A DNA stretch of 55,236 bases, from positions 1-55,236 of the forward strand of contig CAIQWF010000244.1 of assembly GCA_903875455.1 (NCBI GenBank), read 5' to 3'. Made by a program: the position numbers and the translations under genes. Shown one piece after another: positions 28,769 to 36,558 of this stretch. Under the pieces are notes generated by a model. The model saw only the letters and a program-made list of their open reading frames with translations, ran no database searches and had not been told where the DNA came from. How positions within the stretch are numbered: the first letter of the stretch is position 1; every line of letters starts with the position of its first letter. This DNA is from an uncultured Pseudomonadota bacterium. GTDB lineage: Bacteria > Pseudomonadota > Gammaproteobacteria > Methylococcales > Methylomonadaceae.

Positions 28769-29248
28769 ATGAGAAAGTTTAAGAAAAGCACTCTGATTAA
28801 ATGGACTATTGCTATCGCGATTATTGGCATTCTCGCGTCCATCCTGTTTCCCTCTTATTGTGACTACCTGCCGCGTGCCAAATGGGCCAAAGCGATTGCT
28901 TCGATAGCGGTATTAAAATTAGCCGTTGGCGAATGCCTGGAAGATAATAAAGGCAACTCACAATTGTGCAACTCAATTGCAAAGCTGAATAAATACGGAA
29001 TTAAAGCGATGCCGGTACTGGATAAAAATGCCGGAAAAGTAGAGCTTTCAGCGATTGCCAACCGTTATCCACTCAGTATTCTTATCAGGGGATCCGAAGA
29101 GCTGGAAAATTGCCAGTTTGCCTTTATTCCGACAATTGATGCCAAAGAATCAGTGATTTGGGATGTTTTTTTTATCAACGGCGCTGATTCGGATGAAGAA
29201 AAATGCCTAAGCCGGGTAAAAGGCGCTAAAACGCTGATGTTGTTTTAA
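28769..29248 (+). CDS. Type IV pilin-like protein lacking the prepilin cleavage signature
   Basis: The 159 residues from ATG 28769 align by eye with PilA-type major pilins. A hydrophobic N-terminal helix (AIAIIGILASILFPSY) is followed by DYLPRAKWAKAIA, LKLAVGECLEDNKG and paired cysteines near the C-terminus. The normally invariant GFTLIE processing site reads KSTLIK here: Gly-1, Phe1 and Glu5 are replaced. PilD-type peptidases need Gly-1 and Glu5 guides filament assembly, so this protein is unlikely to be a normal pilin subunit. It may be a membrane-anchored derivative or a decaying copy. A TTG at 28763 is an alternative start. No other pilus gene is nearby. It converges on the small membrane-protein gene, 4 bp away. 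Confidence 0.7.
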   Translation: MRKFKKSTLIKWTIAIAIIGILASILFPSYCDYLPRAKWAKAIASIAVLKLAVGECLEDNKGNSQLCNSIAKLNKYGIKAMPVLDKNAGKVELSAIANRYPLSILIRGSEELENCQFAFIPTIDAKESVIWDVFFINGADSDEEKCLSRVKGAKTLMLF

Positions 29249-29252
29249 ATTT

Positions 29253-29399
29253 TTACGGAGAGGTTTTTTTTGACACCGATTGTTTATCCTGTTTATTGCC
29301 ATTCCCAAACCAGCCATAACCGCCGTTCTGGTAAAAATCGAATAACACAATCAAAATGATAAACAAACCCACCCATTCCAAAAAAGACATTCGTGACAT
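29253..29399 (-). CDS. 48-residue membrane peptide downstream of the adenylate cyclase
   Basis: A small open frame starting MSRMSFLEWVGLFIILIVLF: one membrane helix (about residues 6-21), an aromatic/Gly stretch (FYQNGGYGWFGNGN) and a basic tail ending KKTSP. A strong ribosome site, AGGGAGA, lies 6 bases before the ATG, which is the main reason to believe it is translated. It begins 43 bp after the cyclase stop on the same strand, so it is probably the last gene of that operon. I recognise no family. It could anchor or modulate the cyclase, or be an unrelated small stress peptide. Confidence 0.6.
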   Translation of the reverse strand: MSRMSFLEWVGLFIILIVLFDFYQNGGYGWFGNGNKQDKQSVSKKTSP

Positions 29400-29442
29400 A
29401 CTAATCTCCCTACAGAATCAATTATTACCATTGTTGCCAATG

Positions 29443-31776
29443 CTATTTGCTTTCCATCACCCAAACTCCGTTCCAGTCATCAGGCGGCGGTGATTTTTCA
29501 AGGGCATAGCAGCGCTCCAGATACATTTTGCTGGCTTTATCGGTTGGATACAAACGTAACACTTCATTAAACAAATTGATGGCAGGTTGCCATTGCCGTT
29601 GCCGGTATTTACCCAGCGCATCCCGAAACAAGGTCAAAATTTCCACCAGATTAGGAAGGCTGTCATTGTCATGGTAATCAAGAACTTCATAAATACTCAC
29701 CGGCTCGGTTTTGCCTTTTACAACCACCCGGTCCAGTTCCCGATTCCGGTAAGTATCTTTCAGTTTGGCATAAGTAAATTCGCTGATTAAAATTTGTGCA
29801 CCGTATTGTTTGCAGGCTGATTCCAGTCGCGCCGCCAAATTAACCCCGTCACCGATGATAGTAAAATCCATCCGTTTTTGCGAGCCGATGTTACCGGAGA
29901 CTACCGTGTCGGTATTTAAGCCGATGCCAATGTGAATCGGCATTTTGCCTTCTTCCTGACGTTTTTTATTCCAGAGATTTAATTCCCGAATCATCGAGAT
30001 AGCCGCCCGCACCGCCCGGTCTTCATCATCATTGTGGGCAACGGGAATGCAAAAGGCCGCCATAATCGCATCGCCGATAAACTTGTCCAGCATTCCGCCT
30101 TCCCGCTGAATGCAATCCACCATAATGGTGAAATATTCGTTTAACAAAGATACGGTTTCTTGCGGACCTAATTGCTCAGTCAAAGTAGTGAAGGAGCGAA
30201 TATCAGAGAACAGGGTGGTACAAATCACACTTTTACCGCCCAGTATTTCAGAGCCACTGGCCACCAGCTGATCGGCAACCGAAGGATCCATATAGCGGGA
30301 CATGGTGGATTTAAGCCGTTTTTCATTACTGATGTCTTCAATTACCAGCATAAATCCGATCCGTTTTTTATCAGCGGCGCGTCTGCCGGATTGCCGGTCG
30401 GCTTTTTTCGGGTCTGAACCCAGCAACGGCTGAACCGTCAGGTTAATAGAAAGCCAGTCGTCTTTTACTTTCAAGCGGGCATCCATCATCACCTGTTGTT
30501 CGTTATGCTCTTCAACGGCCTTGATTTTATCTAAAATCCAGCTGTTGACATCGGTAAAAAAACTTTGTGCCGGCTGGTTTAAGATATCTACGGAACTGAT
30601 TTGCAAAAGCCTTAAACCCGCAGCATTGCAGGTTACTATTTTTTCCGTTTCGTCCAGAGTAATCAAACCATTCGACATACTTTCCAGCATCGCTTCGTTA
30701 TAGTTTTTCATGTTCTGCACGTCAGTAAACAGCTTGGCGTTTTCCAGAGCGATGGAAACCTGCGCGGTAAATGCCCGCAGCCGCACTTCATCTTCATTGG
30801 AAAATGCGCCGCCGCGTTTGTTGAGCATTTGCGTCACCCCGATGGTTTTACCCAGTTTGTTCACAATCGGTACGCAAAGAATGGAGCGGGTAAAAAAGCC
30901 GGTTTTTTTGTCAAAGGCAGGATTAAAGCGCAAATCAGCATAAGCGTAAGGAATGTTAATGGTTTTCCCGGAGGTAAACACTGTCCCGGCGATACCGACA
31001 TGATTGGGCAGGCGTATTTCCATCACATCGAGGCCGTGCCCCACTTCTGACCACAGCTCGTTGGTTTTTTCATCATTCATAAACAGGGTGGAGCGCTCGG
31101 CGTTAAGCAAGCGGGTAGCTTCGCCCATCACTCGTTGCAACAAGGTGCTGAGTTTAATGTCAGCCGTCACTTCAGAAACCAGATTCACAAATTCCATTTC
31201 CTGCAAGCGCAAAGCCTGGATCCGTTCAATCAGCTGCGCACTTTCCAGAGCCAGTGCCGCCTGGCTGGTCATCGCTTCAAACAGGGCCAGGTCATTTTGA
31301 GTGTATTGACCATCATGTTTATTCAGCATCTGGGCAACGCCAATAATGTCGCCTTTGGCCGTGCGCACCGGAACGCAAAGCATGTTTCGGGTGACAAAGC
31401 CGGTTTGTTCGTCAACACTGGAGTTGAAATAGGGGATTGAGTAAGGATTGTCGGTAATGATGCTTTCGCCGGTATTGTAAACATGTCCGGCAATGCCGCT
31501 ATTGTTCATCACCCGAATTTCACGCTGAATGGCTCCCTGGGTAAAGCGCGAATATAACTCTTCGGTGTCTGGGTCATTAAGAAAAAGTGTGCCCCTTTCG
31601 GAGTTTAACTCGGTAGTACACATTTCCAGCAAAGTATTGAAAATGTCGTCCAGACTTTTTTGAGCAGAAATGCGCTTTGAAATCTCCAGTAAAAGACGGG
31701 CTTCTTTGATCCAGTTTTTTTGTTTTGAAGCACTTGAAGCGGACAGTCGTTTGGTTGAGCTTGATTCTTTTTGCAT
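29443..31776 (-). CDS. GAF-GAF-PAS class III adenylate cyclase
   Basis: About 777 residues. ATG at 31774-31776 is preferred to an in-frame start 84 bases upstream, because AAGGTG lies 10 bases before it and it clears the upstream gene by 4 bp. The order is GAF1 (about 40-180), GAF2 (about 215-365), a PAS-like domain (375-490) and the cyclase domain (about 515-700), then a helical TPR-like tail. The catalytic domain has both metal aspartates (LFSDIRSFTTL and DKFIGDAIMAAF), the Lys of LDKF and the Asp of RMDFTIIGD that select adenine, and Asn/Arg in GDGVNLAARLE. It should therefore make cAMP from ATP in the cytoplasm, tuned by small-molecule binding to the GAF domains. It is probably translated with the repeat protein upstream. 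Confidence 0.9.
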   Translation of the reverse strand: MQKESSSTKRLSASSASKQKNWIKEARLLLEISKRISAQKSLDDIFNTLLEMCTTELNSERGTLFLNDPDTEELYSRFTQGAIQREIRVMNNSGIAGHVYNTGESIITDNPYSIPYFNSSVDEQTGFVTRNMLCVPVRTAKGDIIGVAQMLNKHDGQYTQNDLALFEAMTSQAALALESAQLIERIQALRLQEMEFVNLVSEVTADIKLSTLLQRVMGEATRLLNAERSTLFMNDEKTNELWSEVGHGLDVMEIRLPNHVGIAGTVFTSGKTINIPYAYADLRFNPAFDKKTGFFTRSILCVPIVNKLGKTIGVTQMLNKRGGAFSNEDEVRLRAFTAQVSIALENAKLFTDVQNMKNYNEAMLESMSNGLITLDETEKIVTCNAAGLRLLQISSVDILNQPAQSFFTDVNSWILDKIKAVEEHNEQQVMMDARLKVKDDWLSINLTVQPLLGSDPKKADRQSGRRAADKKRIGFMLVIEDISNEKRLKSTMSRYMDPSVADQLVASGSEILGGKSVICTTLFSDIRSFTTLTEQLGPQETVSLLNEYFTIMVDCIQREGGMLDKFIGDAIMAAFCIPVAHNDDEDRAVRAAISMIRELNLWNKKRQEEGKMPIHIGIGLNTDTVVSGNIGSQKRMDFTIIGDGVNLAARLESACKQYGAQILISEFTYAKLKDTYRNRELDRVVVKGKTEPVSIYEVLDYHDNDSLPNLVEILTLFRDALGKYRQRQWQPAINLFNEVLRLYPTDKASKMYLERCYALEKSPPPDDWNGVWVMESK

Positions 31777-31780
31777 TTTT

Positions 31781-32875
31781 TCATTGCACCTTTGTAGAGT
31801 TGGCTTCCAGTTTTTCGCGCAGAATTCTCGTTGTTGCCTGCAATTGGGCGATTTCTTCATTAGCGGCGAGGCGGGCTTTTTGAATGGCGTTTTCTTTTTC
31901 TATCTGCAAGTATTCTTGCATTTCACGCAGTTTGACGGTGGTATCTTTGAGCAGGGCCAGCTCGACACTGGTGCTTGCCAGAATCGCTTGCTTTTGGGTT
32001 TCTTTTTCAAGCTGGACTTTTTCCAGTTCCTGCCGCAATGACGCTGCCGTGCTTTTAAGCAGGTTAATTTCAGAGGCTGTACTGGTTAAAAGCGCCTGTT
32101 TCTGGATTTCTTTTTCCAGTTGCGCTTTTTCCATCTCGTGTCTTAGAGCCGCCGCCGTATCCTTAAGCAAGGTAATTTCAGAGGCAGTACTGGCCAAAAG
32201 CGCCTGTTTCTCGGTTTCTTTTTCAACGTTTGATTTTTCCAGCTCCAGCCGCAATGCCGCCGCCGTCTCTTTAAGCAAGGCTATTTCAGAAGCGGTGCTG
32301 GCCAAAAGTGCCTGTTTCTGGATTTCTTTTTCAACGTTGGCTTTTTCCAGTTCCAGCCGCAATGCTGCCGCAGTATTTTTAAGTAATGAGATTTCTGAGG
32401 CGGTGCTGGCTAAAAGCGCCTGCTTTTGGGTTTCTTTTTCAACGTTGGCTTTTTCCAGCTCCAGTCGCAATTCTGCGGCAGTATTTTTAAGCTGGGCGAT
32501 TTCTGCGGCACTGCCGGAGAGAAGGGTTTGTTTTTGAATTTCTTTTTCAACGTTGGCTTTTTCCAGCTCCTGCCGCAATGATGCCGCCGTGTTTTTAAGC
32601 AAGGTAATTTCAGAACTGGATGTTGCCAGAATCGCCTGTTTTTGGGTTTCTTTTTCCAGTTTGGCTATTTCCAGTTCTTGCCGCAATGCGGCTGCGGTGT
32701 TTTTCAGCAGGGTAATTTCCTGGGTAAATTGCAGGGTCGTTGCGCTAACTGCATTCTCTTTATCGGAATGTACCTGCTCCAGCTGACTCCGTAACGCCTG
32801 AATAATGCGCTTGAGCTCTCTTAACTCTGCTTCGCATTTAAGATGATCGGAAGGTTTTGAAAGACTAGTGGTCAT
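31781..32875 (-). CDS. Helical rod protein of 36-residue repeats
   Basis: A 364-residue protein that is almost wholly alpha-helical. From residue 53 to 341 it consists of eight 36-residue repeats in perfect register, with a degenerate unit before (from 17) and a partial one after. The consensus is E(I)xLLKxTAAxLRxELEK followed by xxxEKExxKQALLASTAS. A 36-residue period is ten turns of straight helix, or two heptads plus two hendecads, so a nearly untwisted rod or bundle of about 40 nm is expected. There is no signal peptide or membrane segment. It lies 4 bp upstream of the cyclase and is very likely co-translated with it, suggesting a scaffold or localisation partner. I know no named family for it. 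Confidence 0.8.
   Translation of the reverse strand: MTTSLSKPSDHLKCEAELRELKRIIQALRSQLEQVHSDKENAVSATTLQFTQEITLLKNTAAALRQELEIAKLEKETQKQAILATSSSEITLLKNTAASLRQELEKANVEKEIQKQTLLSGSAAEIAQLKNTAAELRLELEKANVEKETQKQALLASTASEISLLKNTAAALRLELEKANVEKEIQKQALLASTASEIALLKETAAALRLELEKSNVEKETEKQALLASTASEITLLKDTAAALRHEMEKAQLEKEIQKQALLTSTASEINLLKSTAASLRQELEKVQLEKETQKQAILASTSVELALLKDTTVKLREMQEYLQIEKENAIQKARLAANEEIAQLQATTRILREKLEANSTKVQ
31856..32719 (-). repeat. Eight tandem 108-bp coding repeats
   Basis: The DNA encoding the 36-residue units of the rod protein is an array of eight in-frame 108-bp repeats. Central copies are the most alike, for example the many GCCAAAAGCGCCTG and TTTTTCAACGTTGGC stretches on the plus strand. 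The edge copies have diverged, the usual pattern for growth by unequal recombination. Copy number may vary between strains. Confidence 0.85.
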
Positions 32876-32995
32876 TTTCTTGCGCTTAACACTTTTTCCC
32901 AGGAGCTTTTATTTTATCTGAAAATCGAAATAATAAAACCAAGTTATTGAAAATTAACGGCAGTCCTAAAAGCTGCATGATATTTGCGGGTTATG

Positions 32996-33865
32996 CTATT
33001 TTTTATGCTGCTCCACGCTTAAGCCGTCCACTTCAATATTATGCGCAACATTATGCAGCGTACCAATCAGTAACACCCCCGCCAGAATCAGCGCGATTTG
33101 CTGCAATGAGGTTTTGACATCGGTTTTTCTATGCAGCGAGGGAATCAGGTCTGCGACCGCAATATAAATAAAGCTTGAAGCTGCCAAGGTTAAAAAATAT
33201 GGCAACGTGGCATGTAAATCTTCCAGACTGAAATAGGCTAAAATCCCGCCAATTACCGTGGTTAAACTGGCCAGCATGTTATAAATCAAGGCTTTTTTCT
33301 TGCCATAACCGCTTTGCAATAAAATCGCAAAATCGCCAACTTCCTGGGGGATTTCATGGGTTGCAACCGCCAGGCTGGTGACAATTCCCAGCTTCACATC
33401 GGTTAAAAAAGCCGCCGCAATCAGCACGCCATCGACAAAATTATGAATCGCATCGCCTAATAAAATTAAAGTTCCAGCAGCATGGTGACTGTGAGAAGTA
33501 TGACTATGATTATGAGTATGGTTATGCTCATGTTCGTGTTCCTCGTGGCCTTCGTTGTGTGCATCGCAACTGCCGGAATGACAATGCCGCCAAATCAACA
33601 GTTTTTCCAGAATAAAAAATCCCAAAATTCCGACCAGAATCATCCCGGACAAGGTTTGAAACTGCTCAGGTTTTACTTGTTCAAACGCTTCAGGAATCAG
33701 GCCCCAAAAGGCTACTGTCAGCAAGGCGCCGATGGCAAGACTAATCCCGTGCGGCAATATTTCCTGCCGGTGATCTTCAGGTAGCAACAAAAACAGCGAG
33801 GCGGCAATCACGCTCAACACGCCACCGACTGCGGTGAAGATAATAATTAACAGCAATAAATTCAT
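32996..33865 (-). CDS. ZIP family divalent metal transporter
   Basis: A 289-residue inner-membrane protein that imports zinc or related divalent metals. It has about eight membrane helices, a His-rich cytoplasmic loop (roughly residues 93-130, with HEEHEHEHNHTHNHSH) and the two metal-site signatures HNFVDG (helix 4) and HEIPQEVGD (helix 5). The gene follows pgeF with a 4-bp gap, so rluD, pgeF and this gene probably form one transcript. The 120 bp between it and the rod-protein gene contain no clear terminator. The metal preference cannot be read from sequence. Confidence 0.9.
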   Translation of the reverse strand: MNLLLLIIIFTAVGGVLSVIAASLFLLLPEDHRQEILPHGISLAIGALLTVAFWGLIPEAFEQVKPEQFQTLSGMILVGILGFFILEKLLIWRHCHSGSCDAHNEGHEEHEHEHNHTHNHSHTSHSHHAAGTLILLGDAIHNFVDGVLIAAAFLTDVKLGIVTSLAVATHEIPQEVGDFAILLQSGYGKKKALIYNMLASLTTVIGGILAYFSLEDLHATLPYFLTLAASSFIYIAVADLIPSLHRKTDVKTSLQQIALILAGVLLIGTLHNVAHNIEVDGLSVEQHKK

Positions 33866-33869
33866 AAAA

Positions 33870-34613
33870 CTAATCTTTCCATATTAAAGTGGCCATCCGT
33901 CCGGTGCTGTTATCGCGGCGATAGGAGTAAAAACGCTCCGGGTCGCTAACGGTGCAGAATTCACCGCCATAAATTTCTGTGATGCCTAAATCTGCCAGTT
34001 CAATGCGGGCCAGTTGGTAAATGTCGGCTAAATATTTTTGCGCCGTGTGAGGTTTAAAAGCGGCTGAAAACTTTGGATTTTTAGCGACAAATAGTTCGGG
34101 CACTTCGGCTCCGACTTCAAATTTTTCCGCGCCGATGGCCGGAGCCAACCAAACTAATAAATCGCGAGTTTCTAATGCGGCTACAGTGTTGGTAATAATT
34201 CCTGCAAGTAAACCTTTCCAGCCGGCATGAACCGCAGCGACTTTTTGCCCGTCTTTGCTGCAAAAGGCTAAAGGTAAGCAGTCGGCGGTCATTACCGCGC
34301 AAACGACACCGGATTGACAGGTAAAACTGGCATCAGCAGACTCCAGACCTGACAGGTTTTTAAATCCTGTCAGGTCTACAACGCGATTGCTATGTACTTG
34401 ATTTAACCAAATAGGTTCGGAAGGTAAATCCAGCATTTGTCTAATAATGGCGCGATTTTCCAACACCGCATTAATATCATCATTCACATGGGTGGCTGGA
34501 TTCAATGAAGCGTAAACACCGGCGCTCACACCGCCGCTGCGCAAGGTCATCGCCACGTGAATATTAGCAGGCGCGTCCCAGTCTGGGGTTAAATAATGCT
34601 TAACGTTTGCCAT
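33870..34613 (-). CDS. pgeF: Peptidoglycan editing factor / laccase-domain protein PgeF (YfiH)
   Basis: About 247 residues from ATG 34613. An ATG at 34625 is equally possible, and neither has a clear ribosome site. The family has a DUF152/multicopper polyphenol oxidase fold. In E. coli it clears wrongly made peptidoglycan precursors, and other members act on purine nucleosides. Metal-site motifs are present: NQVHSNRV, CAVMTADCLPLAFC and AVHAGWKGLLAG. Between NQVHSNRVV and ADASFT lies DLTGFKNLSGL, encoded by a 33-bp palindrome related to the one in smc and probably inserted in frame. The start overlaps the rluD end, the common gammaproteobacterial rluD-pgeF arrangement. Confidence 0.92.
   Translation of the reverse strand: MANVKHYLTPDWDAPANIHVAMTLRSGGVSAGVYASLNPATHVNDDINAVLENRAIIRQMLDLPSEPIWLNQVHSNRVVDLTGFKNLSGLESADASFTCQSGVVCAVMTADCLPLAFCSKDGQKVAAVHAGWKGLLAGIITNTVAALETRDLLVWLAPAIGAEKFEVGAEVPELFVAKNPKFSAAFKPHTAQKYLADIYQLARIELADLGITEIYGGEFCTVSDPERFYSYRRDNSTGRMATLIWKD
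34345..34377. repeat. 33-bp palindrome inside pgeF, in frame
   Basis: AGACCTGACAGGTTTT (34345-34360) pairs with AAATCCTGTCAGGTCT (34362-34377) with one mismatch and a one-base centre. It encodes DLTGFKNLSGL on the minus strand. Length, centre and encoded pattern match the smc palindrome at 2527-2559, while the arm sequences differ (CTGACAGG against CTTCCAGG). Both therefore look like members of one class of palindromic element. Confidence 0.8.
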
Positions 34614-35556
34614 GTTGCTTGTCATTTTCTGCCAGTGCTTGTAACAACGCTTTCATGTCATCGGGAAGCGGCTGTTCCCACTCGCAATAATCGCCGGTGC
34701 GCGGGTGATGCAAGCCTAATTTTGCCGCGTGCAAGGCCTGGCGTTTAAAACCGCGCAATTGTTTTTCCAGTTCGGGGCCGCAATCGCCCGGCATTCGGAA
34801 CGGGCCGCCGTAAAGCGGGTCGCCGACCAGCGGATAACCGATATGTGCCATGTGCACGCGAATTTGATGGGTACGGCCGGTTTCCAGTTGCACCCGCAAA
34901 AACGTATGATGGATAAACCGCTCAATCAGGCGGTAATGGGTTACCGCTTCTTTGCCATCGTCTCTGACGGTATAACGAACCCTGTCCACCGCATGTCTGC
35001 CAATCGGCGCATCCACCGTGCCGCCTGCGGTCATCCAGCCTTTGACAATGGCCAGATATTCACGGGTGATAGTTCGCTCCTGAAGCTGGTCGCTTAGACT
35101 GTGATGCGCCTGCAAGGTTTTCGCCACCATCAGTAAGCCGCTGGTATCTTTGTCAATCCGGTGAATAATGCCGGCTCTGGGCAGGGCTTCAAGATTGCTG
35201 TCATGATGCAGCAGCGCGTTTTGCAAAGTGCCAGACCAGTTTCCGGCGCCCGGATGAACTACCAGTCCTGCCGGCTTGTTGACGATCAGAATGGCTTTGT
35301 CTTCAAAAACAATGTCCAGAGGAATAGCTTCCGGCTCACATTCCAAAACAGCTTCAGCTTCTGCATCTAAAACAATTTCCTCGCCGCCATAAAGTTTGTC
35401 GCGGGTTTTCAGCTCTTGCCCGTTTACCCGCACCCGCCCGGCTTTAATCCAGGTTTGCAGTTTGCTGCGCGAATAATCGGAAAATAATTCTGCCAGAACC
35501 TGATCCAGCCGCATTCCTGCCAAGTTTTCAGGGACTTTTTCTGTCAATATAGCCAT
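34600..35556 (-). CDS. rluD: 23S rRNA pseudouridine synthase RluD
   Basis: RluD makes the pseudouridines at positions 1911, 1915 and 1917 of 23S rRNA helix 69 (E. coli numbering). From ATG 35556 the protein has 318 residues: an S4 RNA-binding domain (about 10-75, with RLDQVLAELFSDYSRSKLQ), then the RluA-type catalytic domain with HRIDKDTSGLLMVAK, which holds the catalytic Asp. An ATG at 35586 would add ten residues. I prefer 35556 because it aligns better with the start of E. coli RluD, but no ribosome site decides it. It is divergent from bamD across about 100 bp. Confidence 0.94.
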   Translation of the reverse strand: MAILTEKVPENLAGMRLDQVLAELFSDYSRSKLQTWIKAGRVRVNGQELKTRDKLYGGEEIVLDAEAEAVLECEPEAIPLDIVFEDKAILIVNKPAGLVVHPGAGNWSGTLQNALLHHDSNLEALPRAGIIHRIDKDTSGLLMVAKTLQAHHSLSDQLQERTITREYLAIVKGWMTAGGTVDAPIGRHAVDRVRYTVRDDGKEAVTHYRLIERFIHHTFLRVQLETGRTHQIRVHMAHIGYPLVGDPLYGGPFRMPGDCGPELEKQLRGFKRQALHAAKLGLHHPRTGDYCEWEQPLPDDMKALLQALAENDKQHGKR

Positions 35557-35655
35557 GATAATCTGTATAAATTCAGTTATACTCATGCCTGACCAACGAT
35601 TTACCGTCGCTTTCAGGCGGGAAAACTTCTAATCTTACAACGTGACACTGATAGT

Positions 35656-36504
35656 ATGCGATTAATTTTCGTAAAAGTTTTATTTATCTGCTGTTTAGGC
35701 TTTGCGCTATCGGGCTGCGAAACCTTAAACGGTCTCATGTCAAGCAGCTCCAAAACCACAGAAAAGCCTGACGAATATAAAGATTGGGATGCGAAAAAAT
35801 TCTATGATGATGCGAAAGCGGCGATGAAAAAAGGCAGCTATGCCAAAGCCATTGAATTGTATGAGTCTTTGGAAAGTCGCTATCCTTTCGGCGAATATGC
35901 CGCGCAAACCCAGCTGGATATTGCCTATGCGTATTATAAAAACGAAGATGCAGAATCGGCATTGGCGGCGGCAGACCGGTTTATTAAAATTAATCCCCGA
36001 AATCCGCACATAGATTACGCTTATTATCTGAAAGGCTTGATTAATTATAATCGCAACATTACTTTTTTGAGCCGCTTTATTCCTACTGACGCCACCCAGC
36101 GTGACCCTGGCAGTGCCAAAGAAGCTTACGCGATTTTTTCGGAGCTGGAACGGAGGTTTCCCCAAAGTAAATATCTGCCGGATGCCAAACAGCGGATGAT
36201 TGCCTTGCGTAATCACATGGCGATGCACGAAGTGCACATTGCCAGATATTATCTAAAACGCAAGGCTTATCTGGCGGCGGCGAACCGGGCAGGGGCGGTG
36301 GTTAAGGACTACGAGCGTACTGCGGCTGTGCCTTATGCGTTGCAGGTGATGCAGGAGGCCTACACCAAGTTGGGAATGGAAGATTTAGCCAAAGATACGC
36401 AGCGGATTTATACTCAAAACTACCCTGATGGACCGCCGGTTCCAGAACATGGCGAAGCGACTTTTGCCCAGCATATATGGGATTTTATTGGCTTGGACGA
36501 ATAG
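35656..36504 (+). CDS. bamD: Outer-membrane assembly lipoprotein BamD
   Basis: BamD is an essential lipoprotein of the BAM complex, which folds beta-barrel proteins into the outer membrane. The 282 residues start with a lipoprotein signal ending LSGC (Cys21) and continue as five TPR-like units, including YAKAIELYESLESRYPFG and YYLKGLINYNRN. Length and motifs are normal. A clean terminator follows the stop codon at once, so the gene is probably monocistronic. Confidence 0.95.
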   Translation: MRLIFVKVLFICCLGFALSGCETLNGLMSSSSKTTEKPDEYKDWDAKKFYDDAKAAMKKGSYAKAIELYESLESRYPFGEYAAQTQLDIAYAYYKNEDAESALAAADRFIKINPRNPHIDYAYYLKGLINYNRNITFLSRFIPTDATQRDPGSAKEAYAIFSELERRFPQSKYLPDAKQRMIALRNHMAMHEVHIARYYLKRKAYLAAANRAGAVVKDYERTAAVPYALQVMQEAYTKLGMEDLAKDTQRIYTQNYPDGPPVPEHGEATFAQHIWDFIGLDE

Positions 36505-36508
36505 TAGC

Positions 36509-36535
36509 GGCAGGTCTTGTACCTGCCTGTTTTTT
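36509..36535 (+). terminator. Rho-independent terminator of bamD
   Basis: GGCAGGT (36509-36515) pairs with ACCTGCC (36521-36527) across a 5-nt loop, followed by TGTTTTTT. It begins 5 bp after the bamD stop. Confidence 0.85.
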
Positions 36536-36558
36536 ATTAATTACAGGTTGGATTCAGC

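Noticed and set aside
31884-32537. Long plus-strand open frame (217 codons) opposite the rod protein
   Set aside because: It exists only because the repeats on the other strand lack stops in that frame. It consists of Ser/Phe/Cys-rich shadow repeats with no ribosome site.
31856-32719. Regular repeats that might suggest a CRISPR array
   Set aside because: The 108-bp period is wholly coding, in frame, without unique spacers.
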